Assembly (NCBI RefSeq): GCF_032271945.1
Contig: NZ_CP130319.1
Location: 2,499,001-2,563,000 of the forward strand
Direction of reading: 5' to 3'
Origin: Paenibacillus sp. MBLB1832
GTDB lineage: Bacteria; Bacillota; Bacilli; Paenibacillales; NBRC-103111
Length of the DNA stretch: 64,000 bases
A program made the translations under genes and the position numbers. How positions within the stretch are numbered: the stretch's first letter is position 1; each line of letters opens with the position of its first letter. The notes under the pieces were generated by a model. That model ran no database searches, was not told the DNA's origin, and was given only the letters and a program-made list of their open reading frames with translations. Of this stretch, positions 19,437-29,736 are shown piece by piece.

Positions 19437-20365
19437 TGCCGCAAGGTCTCATCGTCAAAGCGCTTAGCGGTTATTACTATGTATTGCCTGAAGGAACAGT
19501 GCTTCATGAGGGGAATACCGTGACCTGCCGTGGAAGAGGCGTGTTCAAAAACAAAAAAATTACGCCTCTTGTTGGAGATCGCGTGATGTTTGAAGCAACG
19601 GAGAATGGGGAAGGAACCGTAACGGAAATCCTTCCCCGCTCTTCTGAGTTGATTCGTCCGCCGATTGCCAATGTGGATGTTGTTGTGCTTGTGTTTTCAG
19701 TGACCGAGCCTGTTCTCAATACGCAGCTGTTGGACAAGTTTCTAGTGCATATCGAGAATACGGGCATTGATGTGTTGTTATGCTTTACCAAAAGCGATCT
19801 GCTCACAGATGCGGCAGAAGCTGCTCACGTGAAAGAAATGACGGCCGCCGAGTTTGATCGGATCACCACGCTGTATCAGGGAATCGGTTACCCTTTTGTA
19901 ACAACGAGTTCTAGATTAGAAGAAGGCGTAGAGGCGATCCTCGCGCATTTGGAAGGCAAAGTGAGTGTATTTGCTGGACAATCGGGTGTAGGCAAGTCGT
20001 CTCTACTGAATAAAATGATCAGCGGGATCGATCTTGAAACGAATGCGATCTCGCAAAGATTGGGACGAGGCAAGCATACGACGCGGCATGTTGAATTGCT
20101 GCCGCTTGCGGGCAGCGGCCTTGTTGCCGATACGCCAGGTTTCAGCCAGCTGGACTTCATGGAAGTTGAAGCGGAGGGGCTAAGCAGCTGCTTCAGAGAG
20201 TTCGCCGCGGTGGCGGAGGGCTGCCGCTTTCGAGGATGCTTGCATTTGCACGAACCGGATTGCAAAGTAAGGGACGGGGTTGCCAGCGGTACGATCGCAG
20301 CTTCCCGTTATGATCATTACCTGCTATTTTTAGCTGAAATCAAAGATCGGAAGAGGAGGTATTAG
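19436..20365 (+). CDS. rsgA: ribosome small-subunit GTPase RsgA (YloQ/CpgA)
   Basis: Circularly permuted GTPase acting in late 30S assembly. The G4 motif TKSD precedes the P-loop GQSGVGKSS and the DTPG switch, which is the permuted order of the family. An N-terminal OB domain covers about 1-70, and a C-terminal zinc knuckle holds the CRFRGCLHLHEPDC ligands. Length 309. Its ATG shares a base with the prkC stop; the prkC-rsgA-rpe order is as in Bacillus. Confidence 0.95.
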   Translation: MPQGLIVKALSGYYYVLPEGTVLHEGNTVTCRGRGVFKNKKITPLVGDRVMFEATENGEGTVTEILPRSSELIRPPIANVDVVVLVFSVTEPVLNTQLLDKFLVHIENTGIDVLLCFTKSDLLTDAAEAAHVKEMTAAEFDRITTLYQGIGYPFVTTSSRLEEGVEAILAHLEGKVSVFAGQSGVGKSSLLNKMISGIDLETNAISQRLGRGKHTTRHVELLPLAGSGLVADTPGFSQLDFMEVEAEGLSSCFREFAAVAEGCRFRGCLHLHEPDCKVRDGVASGTIAASRYDHYLLFLAEIKDRKRRY

Positions 20366-20371
20366 GCAAAT

Positions 20372-21022
20372 ATGGGATATGTAGCACCTTCGATCTTGTC
20401 GGCCAACTTTGCTAAGCTAGGCGATGAGATTAGGGACGTTGAGCAAGGTGGGGCGGATTGGATTCATGTGGATGTGATGGATGGCCATTTCGTGCCGAAT
20501 ATTACGATTGGGCCACTGGTTGTTGATGCGATTCGCCCAGTGACCCAGCTTCCGCTTGATGTGCATCTAATGATTGAACAGCCAGATCGATATATTCCTG
20601 ACTTTGCGAAAGCAGGTGCAGATCTGATCTCGGTGCATGTTGAAGCTTGCACGCACTTGCACCGTACGCTGGATCTGATTAAACAACAGGGAATTAAAGC
20701 TGGCGTCGTGCTAAATCCGGCTACTCCAATTTCGCTCATTGAGCACGTGCTCGATGAGCACTTGGATCTGGTGCTAATCATGACCGTGAACCCAGGCTTC
20801 GGCGGACAAGCTTTCATCCCAGGGATGCTGAATAAAATTCGTGCACTGCGCGAGCAAGCGAATGCGAAAGGTCTCCATAGGCTTCATATTGAAGTAGATG
20901 GGGGCATTAACGAGGTGACGGCTCGTCAGGTCATCGAAGCGGGTGCGGACGTCTTGGTTGCTGGGAATGCGGTTTTCGGGCAAGGGGACCGTGCCGAGGC
21001 TATCAGGCGAATACGCGGCTAA
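20372..21022 (+). CDS. rpe: ribulose-phosphate 3-epimerase
   Basis: Interconverts ribulose-5-P and xylulose-5-P in the pentose phosphate pathway. The 216-residue TIM barrel has the metal-binding [12 protein letters not shown] and HLMIE segments, TVNPGFGGQ and EVDGGIN. GAGGAGGTATTAGG precedes the ATG six bases after rsgA. Confidence 0.95.
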   Translation: MGYVAPSILSANFAKLGDEIRDVEQGGADWIHVDVMDGHFVPNITIGPLVVDAIRPVTQLPLDVHLMIEQPDRYIPDFAKAGADLISVHVEACTHLHRTLDLIKQQGIKAGVVLNPATPISLIEHVLDEHLDLVLIMTVNPGFGGQAFIPGMLNKIRALREQANAKGLHRLHIEVDGGINEVTARQVIEAGADVLVAGNAVFGQGDRAEAIRRIRG

Positions 21023-21035
21023 AGGGGACAGGACG

Positions 21036-21281
21036 ATGCGATTTCTATGGCTGATGATGTACAGCCTGCTTTGCGCGGTATTATTGACGTGTTTTTCAAC
21101 GATTCACGATTTCATTAAGTATGTTTTCTCGTTAGGCGCTCTTTACGTCGGTATGCGGTTTTTTCGCCGCTTTGAGCAAATCGGGTTTCGGATCTGGTTT
21201 ATCGTGATTTCGGTCCTATTCTATTTTATTTTTAGTGTAATTGTTGCGCTTTACACACAGGCGGGCATAACGGCCTCATAG
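21036..21281 (+). CDS. small membrane protein of unknown function
   Basis: 81 residues, three hydrophobic segments (about 3-22, 29-44, 50-73) separated by short basic stretches; not recognised. The reading frame extends upstream into rpe, but the ATG at 21036 has AAAGGGGACAGG in front and was chosen. It occupies the place of thiN (yloS) in Bacillus, between rpe and spoVM, and is closed by a terminator. Confidence 0.65.
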   Translation: MRFLWLMMYSLLCAVLLTCFSTIHDFIKYVFSLGALYVGMRFFRRFEQIGFRIWFIVISVLFYFIFSVIVALYTQAGITAS

Positions 21282-21297
21282 CTGCATACATATAGTT

Positions 21298-21328
21298 ACA
21301 AGAGTGATACGCTCTTGTAGCTTTTTTT
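21298..21328 (+). terminator. rho-independent terminator of the prpC-rpe unit
   Basis: ACAAGAG/CTCTTGT 7-bp stem with a seven-base loop, followed by AGCTTTTTTT. Confidence 0.85.
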
Positions 21329-21394
21329 GCTTTCCGGAAGCAACTGAATTGTGGGAGGAAGTAAAAATAGAAGGCACTTTTTCTACGCTCTGGG

Positions 21395-21402
21395 CATACA
21401 CT
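21395..21402 (+). promoter_or_regulatory. candidate sigma-E -10 element for spoVM
   Basis: CATACACT is an exact match to the sigma-E -10 pattern CATACAHT, 110 bases before spoVM, a gene driven by sigma-E in Bacillus. A convincing -35 was not seen at the expected distance, so this is a lead only. Confidence 0.35.
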
Positions 21403-21512
21403 GTTGTAATGATGTTAAGGAGCAGTCATGCACGTTGTGAAGCGTTTGCTCAAGAAGTCAGTGAATGGCTGCAGGGCGGCACGCTGGCGAAAACTTGAAG
21501 GAGGGGTAGAGA

Positions 21513-21593
21513 ATGAAATTCTACACGATCAAACTGCCGAGATTTTTGGGAGGATTCGTGAAAGCCGTACTGAATACATTTAGTAAAAACTAA
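21513..21593 (+). CDS. spoVM: spore coat anchor peptide SpoVM
   Basis: A 26-residue peptide starting MKFYTIKLPRFLGG and ending in NTFSKN, the same length and nearly the same sequence as Bacillus SpoVM. SpoVM is an amphipathic helix that recognises the positive curvature of the forespore membrane and recruits SpoIVA to start coat assembly; it also interacts with FtsH. The conserved Pro9 is present. GAAGGAGGGG is an excellent ribosome site. It lies between rpe and rpmB as in Bacillus. Confidence 0.93.
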   Translation: MKFYTIKLPRFLGGFVKAVLNTFSKN

Positions 21594-21626
21594 GGATGTC
21601 CCTACTTATGCCATTCTCCCAGGAAT

Positions 21627-21656
21627 GCAAAAAAAGCACCGATTAGGTGCTTTTTG
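21627..21656. terminator. bidirectional terminator between spoVM and rpmB
   Basis: AAAAAGCACC/GGTGCTTTTT perfect 10-bp stem with a GATTA loop; A-run and T-run on both sides serve the converging spoVM and rpmB transcripts. Confidence 0.88.
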
Positions 21657-21693
21657 TCATTCACATAAGTAAGTTAAGTATCCGCAGCACGAA

Positions 21694-21882
21694 TTAAACG
21701 CGAGCCACTTTTCCGGATTTCAACGCACGAGTACTTACGTAAACCCGTTTCGGTTTACCATCAACGAGGATGCGAACCTTTTGAACGTTAACTCCCCAAG
21801 TACGCTTGTTTTTATTGTTAGCGTGGGACACGTGATTTCCTGATTTAGGACTTTTACCTGTAATGAAACATTTGCGGGACAT
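21694..21882 (-). CDS. rpmB: 50S ribosomal protein L28
   Basis: 62 residues from [16 protein letters not shown] to KSGKVARV, a standard L28. The open frame extends upstream, but the ATG at 21882 has a strong AAGGAGGTG site and is the family start. It is transcribed on the reverse strand, opposite to all its neighbours, as in Bacillus. Confidence 0.95.
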   Translation of the reverse strand: MSRKCFITGKSPKSGNHVSHANNKNKRTWGVNVQKVRILVDGKPKRVYVSTRALKSGKVARV

Positions 21883-22057
21883 GTTTGACACCTCCTTCGG
21901 CAGTATACAAAGAAGCCTGGGTGGCAAGCCTAAGCTTGACATGACAGTATTCCTCAAATTTAGAACTTTCTTGCTATACGTGATTCAACCAGCAAAAACA
22001 CACTTAAACATAATAGCATAGCGAAAGGAGCCTAGTCAACGTTGCCATGCCTCATTT

Positions 22058-22087
22058 TTGCCGTTTATTTATGAAGTATGTTATAGT
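22058..22087 (+). promoter_or_regulatory. possible sigma-A promoter of yloU
   Basis: TTGCCG and TATAGT hexamers separated by 18 bases, 51 bases before the yloU ATG. The -35 is imperfect. Confidence 0.35.
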
Positions 22088-22137
22088 AGAATGTAGATTA
22101 GTCTTGGTATAGCGAAACTTGAAGGAGTTGTTACATA

Positions 22138-22497
22138 ATGCCGATTGAACTCACAACCGAGTATGGAAAAGTGTATATTACGAATGAAGTGATTTCAACT
22201 CTGGCCGGTTCTGCTGCATTAGATTGTTATGGGCTTGTTGGCATGGCAACGAGAAAACAATTGAAAGACGGGATAGCTGAGCTGCTGGGTCGAGATAATT
22301 TAAGCCGCGGTGTTGAGGTTCGCAGAGAGAACGGGCGACTTGAAATCGATCTATATATTATTGTCAGCTATGGAACGAAAATATCCGTAGTAGCAGGGAA
22401 TGTCCAAACGAAAGTCAAATATATTTTGAATGACGTTGCAGGGTTGCAAGTGGACGATGTGAACATCTTTGTTCAAGGTGTTCGAGTTGCTAAATAG
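22138..22497 (+). CDS. yloU: Asp23/Gls24 family protein YloU
   Basis: 119 residues with the Asp23/Gls24 core: VYITNEVISTLAGSAALDCYGLVGM, then a D-LYIIVSYGTKI strand and the VDDVNIFVQGV end. Family members are envelope-stress or membrane-anchored cytoplasmic proteins; the biochemical role is unclear. The yloU-yloV pair is conserved across Bacillota and precedes the dihydroxyacetone-kinase-like gene here. GAAGGAG precedes the start. Confidence 0.9.
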   Translation: MPIELTTEYGKVYITNEVISTLAGSAALDCYGLVGMATRKQLKDGIAELLGRDNLSRGVEVRRENGRLEIDLYIIVSYGTKISVVAGNVQTKVKYILNDVAGLQVDDVNIFVQGVRVAK

Positions 22498-22526
22498 AAG
22501 CCCGATAATCAGGAAGGGGAATCACT

Positions 22527-24263
22527 TTGAGTAAGCGCTTTATTTCAATAAATGGAAATGACTTCACTGCCATGGTCTTGGCGGGTGCGGATAACCTTCG
22601 CAGGAATGTTGATAAGGTTAATGGATTGAACGTATTCCCTGTACCCGATGGAGATACTGGCACCAACATGAATTTAACACTCACAGCTGGATGTGAGGAA
22701 CTTAAGAAGAAGCCATCTTCGCATATTGGGAAAGCCGCTGATGCATTATCCAAAGGGTTACTGATGGGCGCAAGAGGCAATTCTGGTGTGATTCTGTCTC
22801 AATTGTTCCGCGGATTTGCGAAGCATGTCCACGATCTAGAGACCGTGAATGTACAGCAATTCGCTGCTGCGTTGCAGCAAGGGGTTGAAACGGCGTATAA
22901 AGCGGTCGTTAAGCCAGTGGAAGGAACGATTTTGACCGTTTCCAAAGAAGCGGCTAAACATGCCACGCAATATCGCCGCGGCGGCGATTTGCTAGATTTG
23001 ATGCAGGAAGTGTTGGACAAGGCCAAAGATGCACTTGCCAAAACACCTGATCAGCTTGCCGTCCTCAAACAGGTAGGCGTTGTCGATGCAGGCGGTCAAG
23101 GTCTAGTTTGCGTCTATGAAGGTTTCGTTGCGTCGCTAAGCGGCGGATTGGTTCAAGTGGATGAGGATTTTGCCACAATGGATACGAATTTAGGCGAAGT
23201 CTCTGTGCTGCCTGGCTTGGTTCTGGCCAAAGAAGTACATCCGCATTTGCCAGCTCAAGCGCACTTGGCTACGGAAGATATCGAATTCGGCTATTGCACG
23301 GAATTCATGTTGACCATTGCCCCTGGCAAGGTCAAAGGGATGACGTTTAGCGAAGGCGCATTTCGCGAGCAGCTTAGCAAACTAGGAGATTCGCTCCTTG
23401 TTGTCGCTGATGATGAGCTTGTGAAGGTGCATATCCATGCGGAATATCCAGGTGAGGTCATGAACCACGCTATGAAATATGGCGCACTCAGTCGGATTAA
23501 AATTGAAAATATGCGCGATCAGCATTCACATATTCTTGAAGATGTGACGAGCGGCTATGAGGCTCCTGTTGCAGTGCCTGCGGCAGCGGTAGCAGTAGCG
23601 AATAAGCCGTACGGCTTCGTGGCTGTTGCGCTAGGCGACGGGATCACGGACATTTTCAGCAGTGTAGGCGTTGATGTCGTACTCTCAGGCGGGCAAACGA
23701 TGAATCCTAGTACAGAGGACATCGTGAACGCGGTAAATCGTATTGATGCGGACACGATTTATGTACTTCCGAACAATTCGAACATTATTTTGGCCGCGCA
23801 GCAAGCAGTTGATCTTGTCGATAACAAAACACTGATTGTGATTCCATCCAAATCGATTCCACAGGGGCTTGCCGCGATTCTGGCTTTCCAAGAGAAAGCA
23901 GATGCGAAGACGAATACGGAAGCGATGAGCGAATCGCTCCGCCGTGTTAAATCAGGACAAGTTACCTATGCGGTACGCGATACGAACATGGATGGCATTG
24001 CGATTAAGCAGGGACATTTTATAGGGATTCAAGATGGGCGTATTGTCTCTTCACAACCGAGCTTGCTGGATGCGTGCAAAAAGCTGCTGGAGGAAATGAT
24101 CGACGAAGGCTGTGAAATTGTCACGATCCTGACGGGCGAAGATGCGACAGAGGAAGGGACGGACGAGCTGGAATCCTTCATTCAAACGATGTATCCCGAT
24201 GTGGAAGTTGAGCTTCATCCTGGTGGACAGCCTCTCTACGCGTACTTGTTCTCGGTTGAGTAA
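22527..24263 (+). CDS. yloV: DAK-domain fatty acid kinase FakA-like protein
   Basis: 578 residues starting at TTG after AGGAAGGGG. The N-terminal Dak2-type nucleotide domain shows NVFPVPDGDTGTNM, with the metal aspartates, and ARGNSGVILSQ. The C-terminal half is the FakA acyl-carrier-docking region. In Staphylococcus FakA phosphorylates fatty acids bound by DegV-type FakB. The next gene is a DegV protein, which supports this role. In Bacillus sdaAB-sdaAA sit here instead. Confidence 0.88.
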   Translation: MSKRFISINGNDFTAMVLAGADNLRRNVDKVNGLNVFPVPDGDTGTNMNLTLTAGCEELKKKPSSHIGKAADALSKGLLMGARGNSGVILSQLFRGFAKHVHDLETVNVQQFAAALQQGVETAYKAVVKPVEGTILTVSKEAAKHATQYRRGGDLLDLMQEVLDKAKDALAKTPDQLAVLKQVGVVDAGGQGLVCVYEGFVASLSGGLVQVDEDFATMDTNLGEVSVLPGLVLAKEVHPHLPAQAHLATEDIEFGYCTEFMLTIAPGKVKGMTFSEGAFREQLSKLGDSLLVVADDELVKVHIHAEYPGEVMNHAMKYGALSRIKIENMRDQHSHILEDVTSGYEAPVAVPAAAVAVANKPYGFVAVALGDGITDIFSSVGVDVVLSGGQTMNPSTEDIVNAVNRIDADTIYVLPNNSNIILAAQQAVDLVDNKTLIVIPSKSIPQGLAAILAFQEKADAKTNTEAMSESLRRVKSGQVTYAVRDTNMDGIAIKQGHFIGIQDGRIVSSQPSLLDACKKLLEEMIDEGCEIVTILTGEDATEEGTDELESFIQTMYPDVEVELHPGGQPLYAYLFSVE

Positions 24264-24308
24264 TCTGCGCGTTCAGTTGTTGTAAATTCGTAAATGGGAG
24301 TGAGCCCT

Positions 24309-25169
24309 GTGACCAACATACGTATTGTAACGGATAGCACAGCTGATATCCCTTTGGCTGTCAGAGAAGCGTTAAACATTGACATGGTGCCGCTCAAAAT
24401 TAATTTTGGGGAAGAGCAGTTTCTAGATGCCGTGACGCTGCAGTCGGAGGATTTCTATCCGAAGTTGACTTCCTCCTCGCACTTCCCGACGACTTCAACA
24501 CCGTCTCCTGGTGAGTTTCTGAACTTCTATGAACGATTGCTCACAGAGCCAGATACAGAAGTGATCTCGATTCATTTGTCTTCCGCGTTAAGCGGCACGT
24601 GCAGAACGGCGGAGTTAGCCGCTACGATGCTCGAAGGGGAGCAGGCTGGCAAAGTTCACGTGGTGGATTCCTGCTCAGCCTCGTACGGGATTGGCGCGCT
24701 TGTTGTTGCAGCAGCCGAGGCAGCTCGCGCAGGAAAGTCTGTTGACGAGATTGTTGCGATGGTTGGGATGATGCGTTCGCAATTTTATATTTACTTCCTT
24801 GTAGACACACTGGAGTTTCTGCAAAAGGGCGGCAGAATCGGCAAGGCGTCGGCGTTGCTCGGTTCGCTGCTGAATATTAAACCGATTCTTTCTTTGGATG
24901 GGGCAGGGGAAGTGACGGTTGTGGACAAGGTGCGCGGCAATAAGAAAGCCATTGCGCGCATTCTCGAGCTGTTAGCTGCGGATGTGTCAGATAAGACGAT
25001 TCGTACGCTGCATATTGCTCATGCCAATAATTTGGAAGGCGCGGAGGGGCTGCGTGAGGCCATCGAACAACGATTCGGTGTGGCGCATACAGGGTATATT
25101 TCATTGGGTCCTGTTATTGGTGCACACGCTGGACCTGGGACGATCGCAGCATTCGTGAGTACGGTGTAA
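24309..25169 (+). CDS. degV: DegV family fatty acid-binding protein (FakB-like)
   Basis: About 286 residues with the DegV pattern: IVTDSTADIP at the start, TSTPSPGEF, SSALSGT and FLQKGGRIGK, and GPVIGAHAGPG near the end. These form the two-domain fold holding one fatty acid. GTG at 24309 was chosen over an ATG 15 bases upstream because GGGAGTGAG is then well placed. Next to yloV it probably presents the acyl chain to the FakA-like kinase. Confidence 0.9.
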   Translation: MTNIRIVTDSTADIPLAVREALNIDMVPLKINFGEEQFLDAVTLQSEDFYPKLTSSSHFPTTSTPSPGEFLNFYERLLTEPDTEVISIHLSSALSGTCRTAELAATMLEGEQAGKVHVVDSCSASYGIGALVVAAAEAARAGKSVDEIVAMVGMMRSQFYIYFLVDTLEFLQKGGRIGKASALLGSLLNIKPILSLDGAGEVTVVDKVRGNKKAIARILELLAADVSDKTIRTLHIAHANNLEGAEGLREAIEQRFGVAHTGYISLGPVIGAHAGPGTIAAFVSTV

Positions 25170-25172
25170 GAG

Positions 25173-27218
<2,046 letters not shown>

Positions 27219-27237
27219 TAGAGAGTAGGTACCGCCA

Positions 27238-27504
27238 ATGACTTATTTTCTCATTTATGTATTGCTGATGAATATCATTACGTTTATTGAGATGGGGCAT
27301 GACAAAGGACAAGCCAAGAAAGGCGGACGCCGAGTGCCAGAGAAGCGGCTATTCTGGCTCGCTGCCCTTGGCGGCGGTATAGGCGGCTGGCTTGGCATGC
27401 GTGTGTGGCGGCATAAGACGAAGCATACTTCGTTTGTTGTAGGGTTCCCGCTGCTCATTGCGCTGAATTGTATCTGTGTTATCCTGATTGCGATGTATAT
27501 GTAA
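27238..27504 (+). CDS. DUF1294 small membrane protein
   Basis: 88 residues with hydrophobic N- and C-terminal helices and the DUF1294 middle: DK..A.....R.PE..L...A..GG..G...GM...RHKT. Function is unknown; a role in envelope biology is only a guess. It starts 20 bases after recG and is followed by a terminator, so it probably ends the recG transcript. Confidence 0.82.
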   Translation: MTYFLIYVLLMNIITFIEMGHDKGQAKKGGRRVPEKRLFWLAALGGGIGGWLGMRVWRHKTKHTSFVVGFPLLIALNCICVILIAMYM

Positions 27505-27513
27505 AGTGAAGGG

Positions 27514-27541
27514 ACAGCTGCCGGAAACAGTGGCTGTTTTT
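27514..27541 (+). terminator. terminator after the DUF1294 gene
   Basis: ACAG-CTG/CAG-CTGT interrupted stem followed by TTTTTCTT. Confidence 0.6.
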
Positions 27542-27620
27542 CTTATATCCCGTTCCCTTAGTCAAGTTTGCCTACTTTTACTCATAGGATAGGAGCATGA
27601 CGGGTATCGGAGGTGCGGGC

Positions 27621-27908
27621 ATGAGTTATCAGCAATATGGCATCGATCCTGCGCTCGTGGAGCGTGTAAAGTTTAAAATGAAAAATCCAGAGGTCAAAGA
27701 ACGGATTAAGATGCTGCTGCAGGGCGTCACGAAGGCAGATTTGCAAAATGTGGCGAAGGTTACACGCTTAGTTGGTCTAGCTGCTGGTATTTTGGGAGAG
27801 GCACTGTCGGGGAGTCAGACGAATCAGATTGTCACGTTTATTTTGGCACAAAAAATTGATCCGAATAACACGTTTCACTTGATTAAGCTATGGACGATGT
27901 TCCGTTAG
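27621..27908 (+). CDS. small protein, possible stage VI sporulation protein F (SpoVIF) type
   Basis: 95 residues, helical, no membrane segment. The pattern LLQGVTKADLQNVAKVTRLV...IVTFILAQKIDP resembles the SpoVIF/YjcC domain from memory, but I cannot confirm it. The ATG at 27621 has a near-perfect GGAGGTG site and was preferred to an upstream ATG at 27597. A sigma-K-like -10 (CATAGGATA, 27583-27591) lies upstream without a clear -35; SpoVIF of Bacillus is made late in the mother cell. Its own strong terminator follows. Confidence 0.55.
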   Translation: MSYQQYGIDPALVERVKFKMKNPEVKERIKMLLQGVTKADLQNVAKVTRLVGLAAGILGEALSGSQTNQIVTFILAQKIDPNNTFHLIKLWTMFR

Positions 27909-27919
27909 GATGACAATGA

Positions 27920-27965
27920 AAACGCCATTTGCAGCGTGGAGGATGCGCTGCAAATGGCGTTTTTC
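27920..27965 (+). terminator. strong terminator, possibly bidirectional
   Basis: Perfect 18-bp stem (27920-27937 with 27947-27964) around a nine-base loop, ending in TTTTT. It also insulates the SOS cassette downstream. Confidence 0.92.
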
Positions 27966-28022
27966 GTTGATTAACCAGAAAATCTTTCTTTTTTCATAAA
28001 AATAAAATTCCAAAAAATTCAC

Positions 28023-28053
28023 TTGCATAACGAATACGTGTTCGGTATATAAT
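28023..28053 (+). promoter_or_regulatory. sigma-A promoter of the SOS polymerase cassette
   Basis: TTGCAT at 28023-28028. TATATA at 28046-28051 gives a 17-base spacer; TATAAT at 28048-28053 gives 19. The first LexA box fills the spacer, an arrangement expected for tight repression. Confidence 0.7.
28031..28044. promoter_or_regulatory. LexA (DinR) operator 1
   Basis: CGAATACGTGTTCG fits the Gram-positive SOS box CGAAC-N4-GTTCG with one deviation (T for C at position 5). It lies between the -35 and -10. Confidence 0.8.
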
Positions 28054-28062
28054 ATGTAAAAA

Positions 28063-28076
28063 CGAATATATGTTCG
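28063..28076. promoter_or_regulatory. LexA (DinR) operator 2
   Basis: CGAATATATGTTCG, same deviation as operator 1, centred 32 bp (about three helical turns) downstream, just before the ribosome binding site of the first gene. Two phased boxes suggest cooperative or tight repression. Confidence 0.8.
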
Positions 28077-28093
28077 CATATGGTGGTGAGGAC

Positions 28094-28465
28094 ATGAGTG
28101 GTGCATCACGAGTTGAGACAGAAGAGGATGTTCAAATGATTAAGGATTACACATTGCTGCCGATTTTGCTGGATATGCTGGCAAGAGATATGGAAGAGCT
28201 GAAGGTTTATAAAGATAAGATCATCTACAATCACATCCTTTTTTATTTGAGAGAGGTTGAGATGGCGATTTACCCAGAATTACAGCGGTTAAAAAGTGTG
28301 ATGAAGCAGCGAGACATTAAAGTGCTTCACACGGAAACGAATGCCCTCGGCATTCAGATCGAGTACAAAGTGCGAGGTTATATTCACCATTTCACAATGC
28401 TGCGCAGTTTGGTCAAGGCTGAGCTTATGACAACGCTGATGAATATGCGGGGGGAATTGCGATGA
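28094..28465 (+). CDS. small SOS-cassette protein, paralogue of the gene after the polymerase
   Basis: 123 residues, mostly helical, not recognised by itself. Aligning by eye, the LLPILLDML...FTMLRSLVKAEL span (about 23-113) matches the C-terminal two thirds of the 29733 product. Shared are LLP, a Tyr then L..K..M, I.V..E, I.Y and FTM.R....AE. It lacks that protein's YolD-like N-terminus. The start at 28094 has GGTGGTGAGG. It is directly behind the two LexA boxes and overlaps the polymerase by four bases (ATGA), so it is an SOS-induced partner candidate. Confidence 0.8.
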   Translation: MSGASRVETEEDVQMIKDYTLLPILLDMLARDMEELKVYKDKIIYNHILFYLREVEMAIYPELQRLKSVMKQRDIKVLHTETNALGIQIEYKVRGYIHHFTMLRSLVKAELMTTLMNMRGELR

Positions 28466-29736
28466 GCCAAGGGAGCAAGGGCGGAGAGCGAACGATCTTT
28501 CTGGCAGACTGCCAGAGTTTTTATGCCAGTGTGGAGAAGGCTGATCATCCAGGCCTGGAGAATAGGCCAGTCGCCGTCGCAGGAGATCCTGCGCTGAGGT
28601 CGGGAATTATTTTGGCGGCCTGCCCCATCGCTAAGCAGTTTGGGGTATCCACCGCCGAGCGTTTGGGAGAAGCGCTAAAGAAATGCCCTGAGCTGGTCGT
28701 CATGCGCCCGCGCATGCAGCATTACATCGATGTTTCCCTGATGATTACCCGCATTTATGAAGAATTTACGGATCTGGTGGAAGTGTTCAGTATCGATGAG
28801 CAGTTCCTGGATGTTACCGGAAGTCTGGCGATCTTCGGAGATCCTGTTCTCATTGCCCAGACACTGCAGCAAAAGGTGCTTAAACAAACAGGGGTTAAGG
28901 TCCGGATCGGGATCAGCTCCAACAAAATACTAGCCAAAATCGCGACCGATATATGGGCTAAAAAAAATCAAAGCGGCATTTTTACGTTGCACCCGTCGGC
29001 GATCGGACAGTTATGGGCAGAGCCGGTTAGTAAGATGTTCGGTGTAGGCTCGCGGATGACGGCGCATTTTGCCAAGTTGGGCATGTATACCATCGGTGAT
29101 GTGGCCCGAACACCGTTGCCGCAGCTGAAGCAGAAATTTCGTGCACGCTTCGGCAAGCAATCGGACATTCACGCGGAAGTCATGTGGCGAACGGCGAATG
29201 GTTTGGACGATAGCCCCGTTACACCAGGTACGTTTGATACGCCGCCGAAATCGATCGGCCATATGATGACGCTGCCCAGGGACTATGCGGAGTCGTCGGA
29301 AGTCAACACCATCCTCATGGAGCTGACGGAGGAAGTGTGCCGTGACTGCCGCCGCAAAGGATATATGGCGTCTATTGTGACGGTTAGCTGCATGTGCAGC
29401 CCCTTTGATGCGCCGACAGGCTTTTCGCGCCAGATGAAAATGCCAGATCCTACGAACCATACAGGGACTGTCTTTCAGGCTGTCAAGCAGCTGTTCTATA
29501 AGTTCTGGGACACCATGCCTGTTCGCAGAGCAGGGGTCATGTTGAGCCAGTTTGTGGATGATCAGACCTATCAGCTTACGCTTTTTGAGGATCAAGTTAA
29601 GGCAAGGGCACTGGAAAAGGTGACAGACAGCATCAAGGATCGGTTCGGCAATGCGGCGATCGTTCGCGCATCCTCTTTGACAGCGGCTGGTCAAGCGCAG
29701 GTTCGCTCACTCAAAATTGGAGGTCACTATAAATGA
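28462..29736 (+). CDS. Y-family DNA polymerase (UvrX/YqjW/DinB type)
   Basis: A 424-residue translesion polymerase. Catalytic carboxylates are seen in LADCQSFYASVEK (Asp16) and SIDE (Asp112, Glu113). ISSNKILAKIAT gives the fingers/palm border, and GVGSRM begins the helix-hairpin-helix thumb. A beta-clamp motif QLTLF sits at 371-375 in the tail. Usual Y-family members have DMDAFFAS or DMQSFYAS at the first site; Cys17 here is a mild variant. It overlaps both neighbours by four bases, making a three-gene translationally coupled set under LexA control. Confidence 0.92.
   Translation: MSQGSKGGERTIFLADCQSFYASVEKADHPGLENRPVAVAGDPALRSGIILAACPIAKQFGVSTAERLGEALKKCPELVVMRPRMQHYIDVSLMITRIYEEFTDLVEVFSIDEQFLDVTGSLAIFGDPVLIAQTLQQKVLKQTGVKVRIGISSNKILAKIATDIWAKKNQSGIFTLHPSAIGQLWAEPVSKMFGVGSRMTAHFAKLGMYTIGDVARTPLPQLKQKFRARFGKQSDIHAEVMWRTANGLDDSPVTPGTFDTPPKSIGHMMTLPRDYAESSEVNTILMELTEEVCRDCRRKGYMASIVTVSCMCSPFDAPTGFSRQMKMPDPTNHTGTVFQAVKQLFYKFWDTMPVRRAGVMLSQFVDDQTYQLTLFEDQVKARALEKVTDSIKDRFGNAAIVRASSLTAAGQAQVRSLKIGGHYK

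Noticed and set aside
21304..21498. 64-codon plus frame before spoVM
   Set aside because: Its first codon lies inside a terminator stem and no internal start has a fitting ribosome site; the region is better explained as the spoVM promoter and leader.
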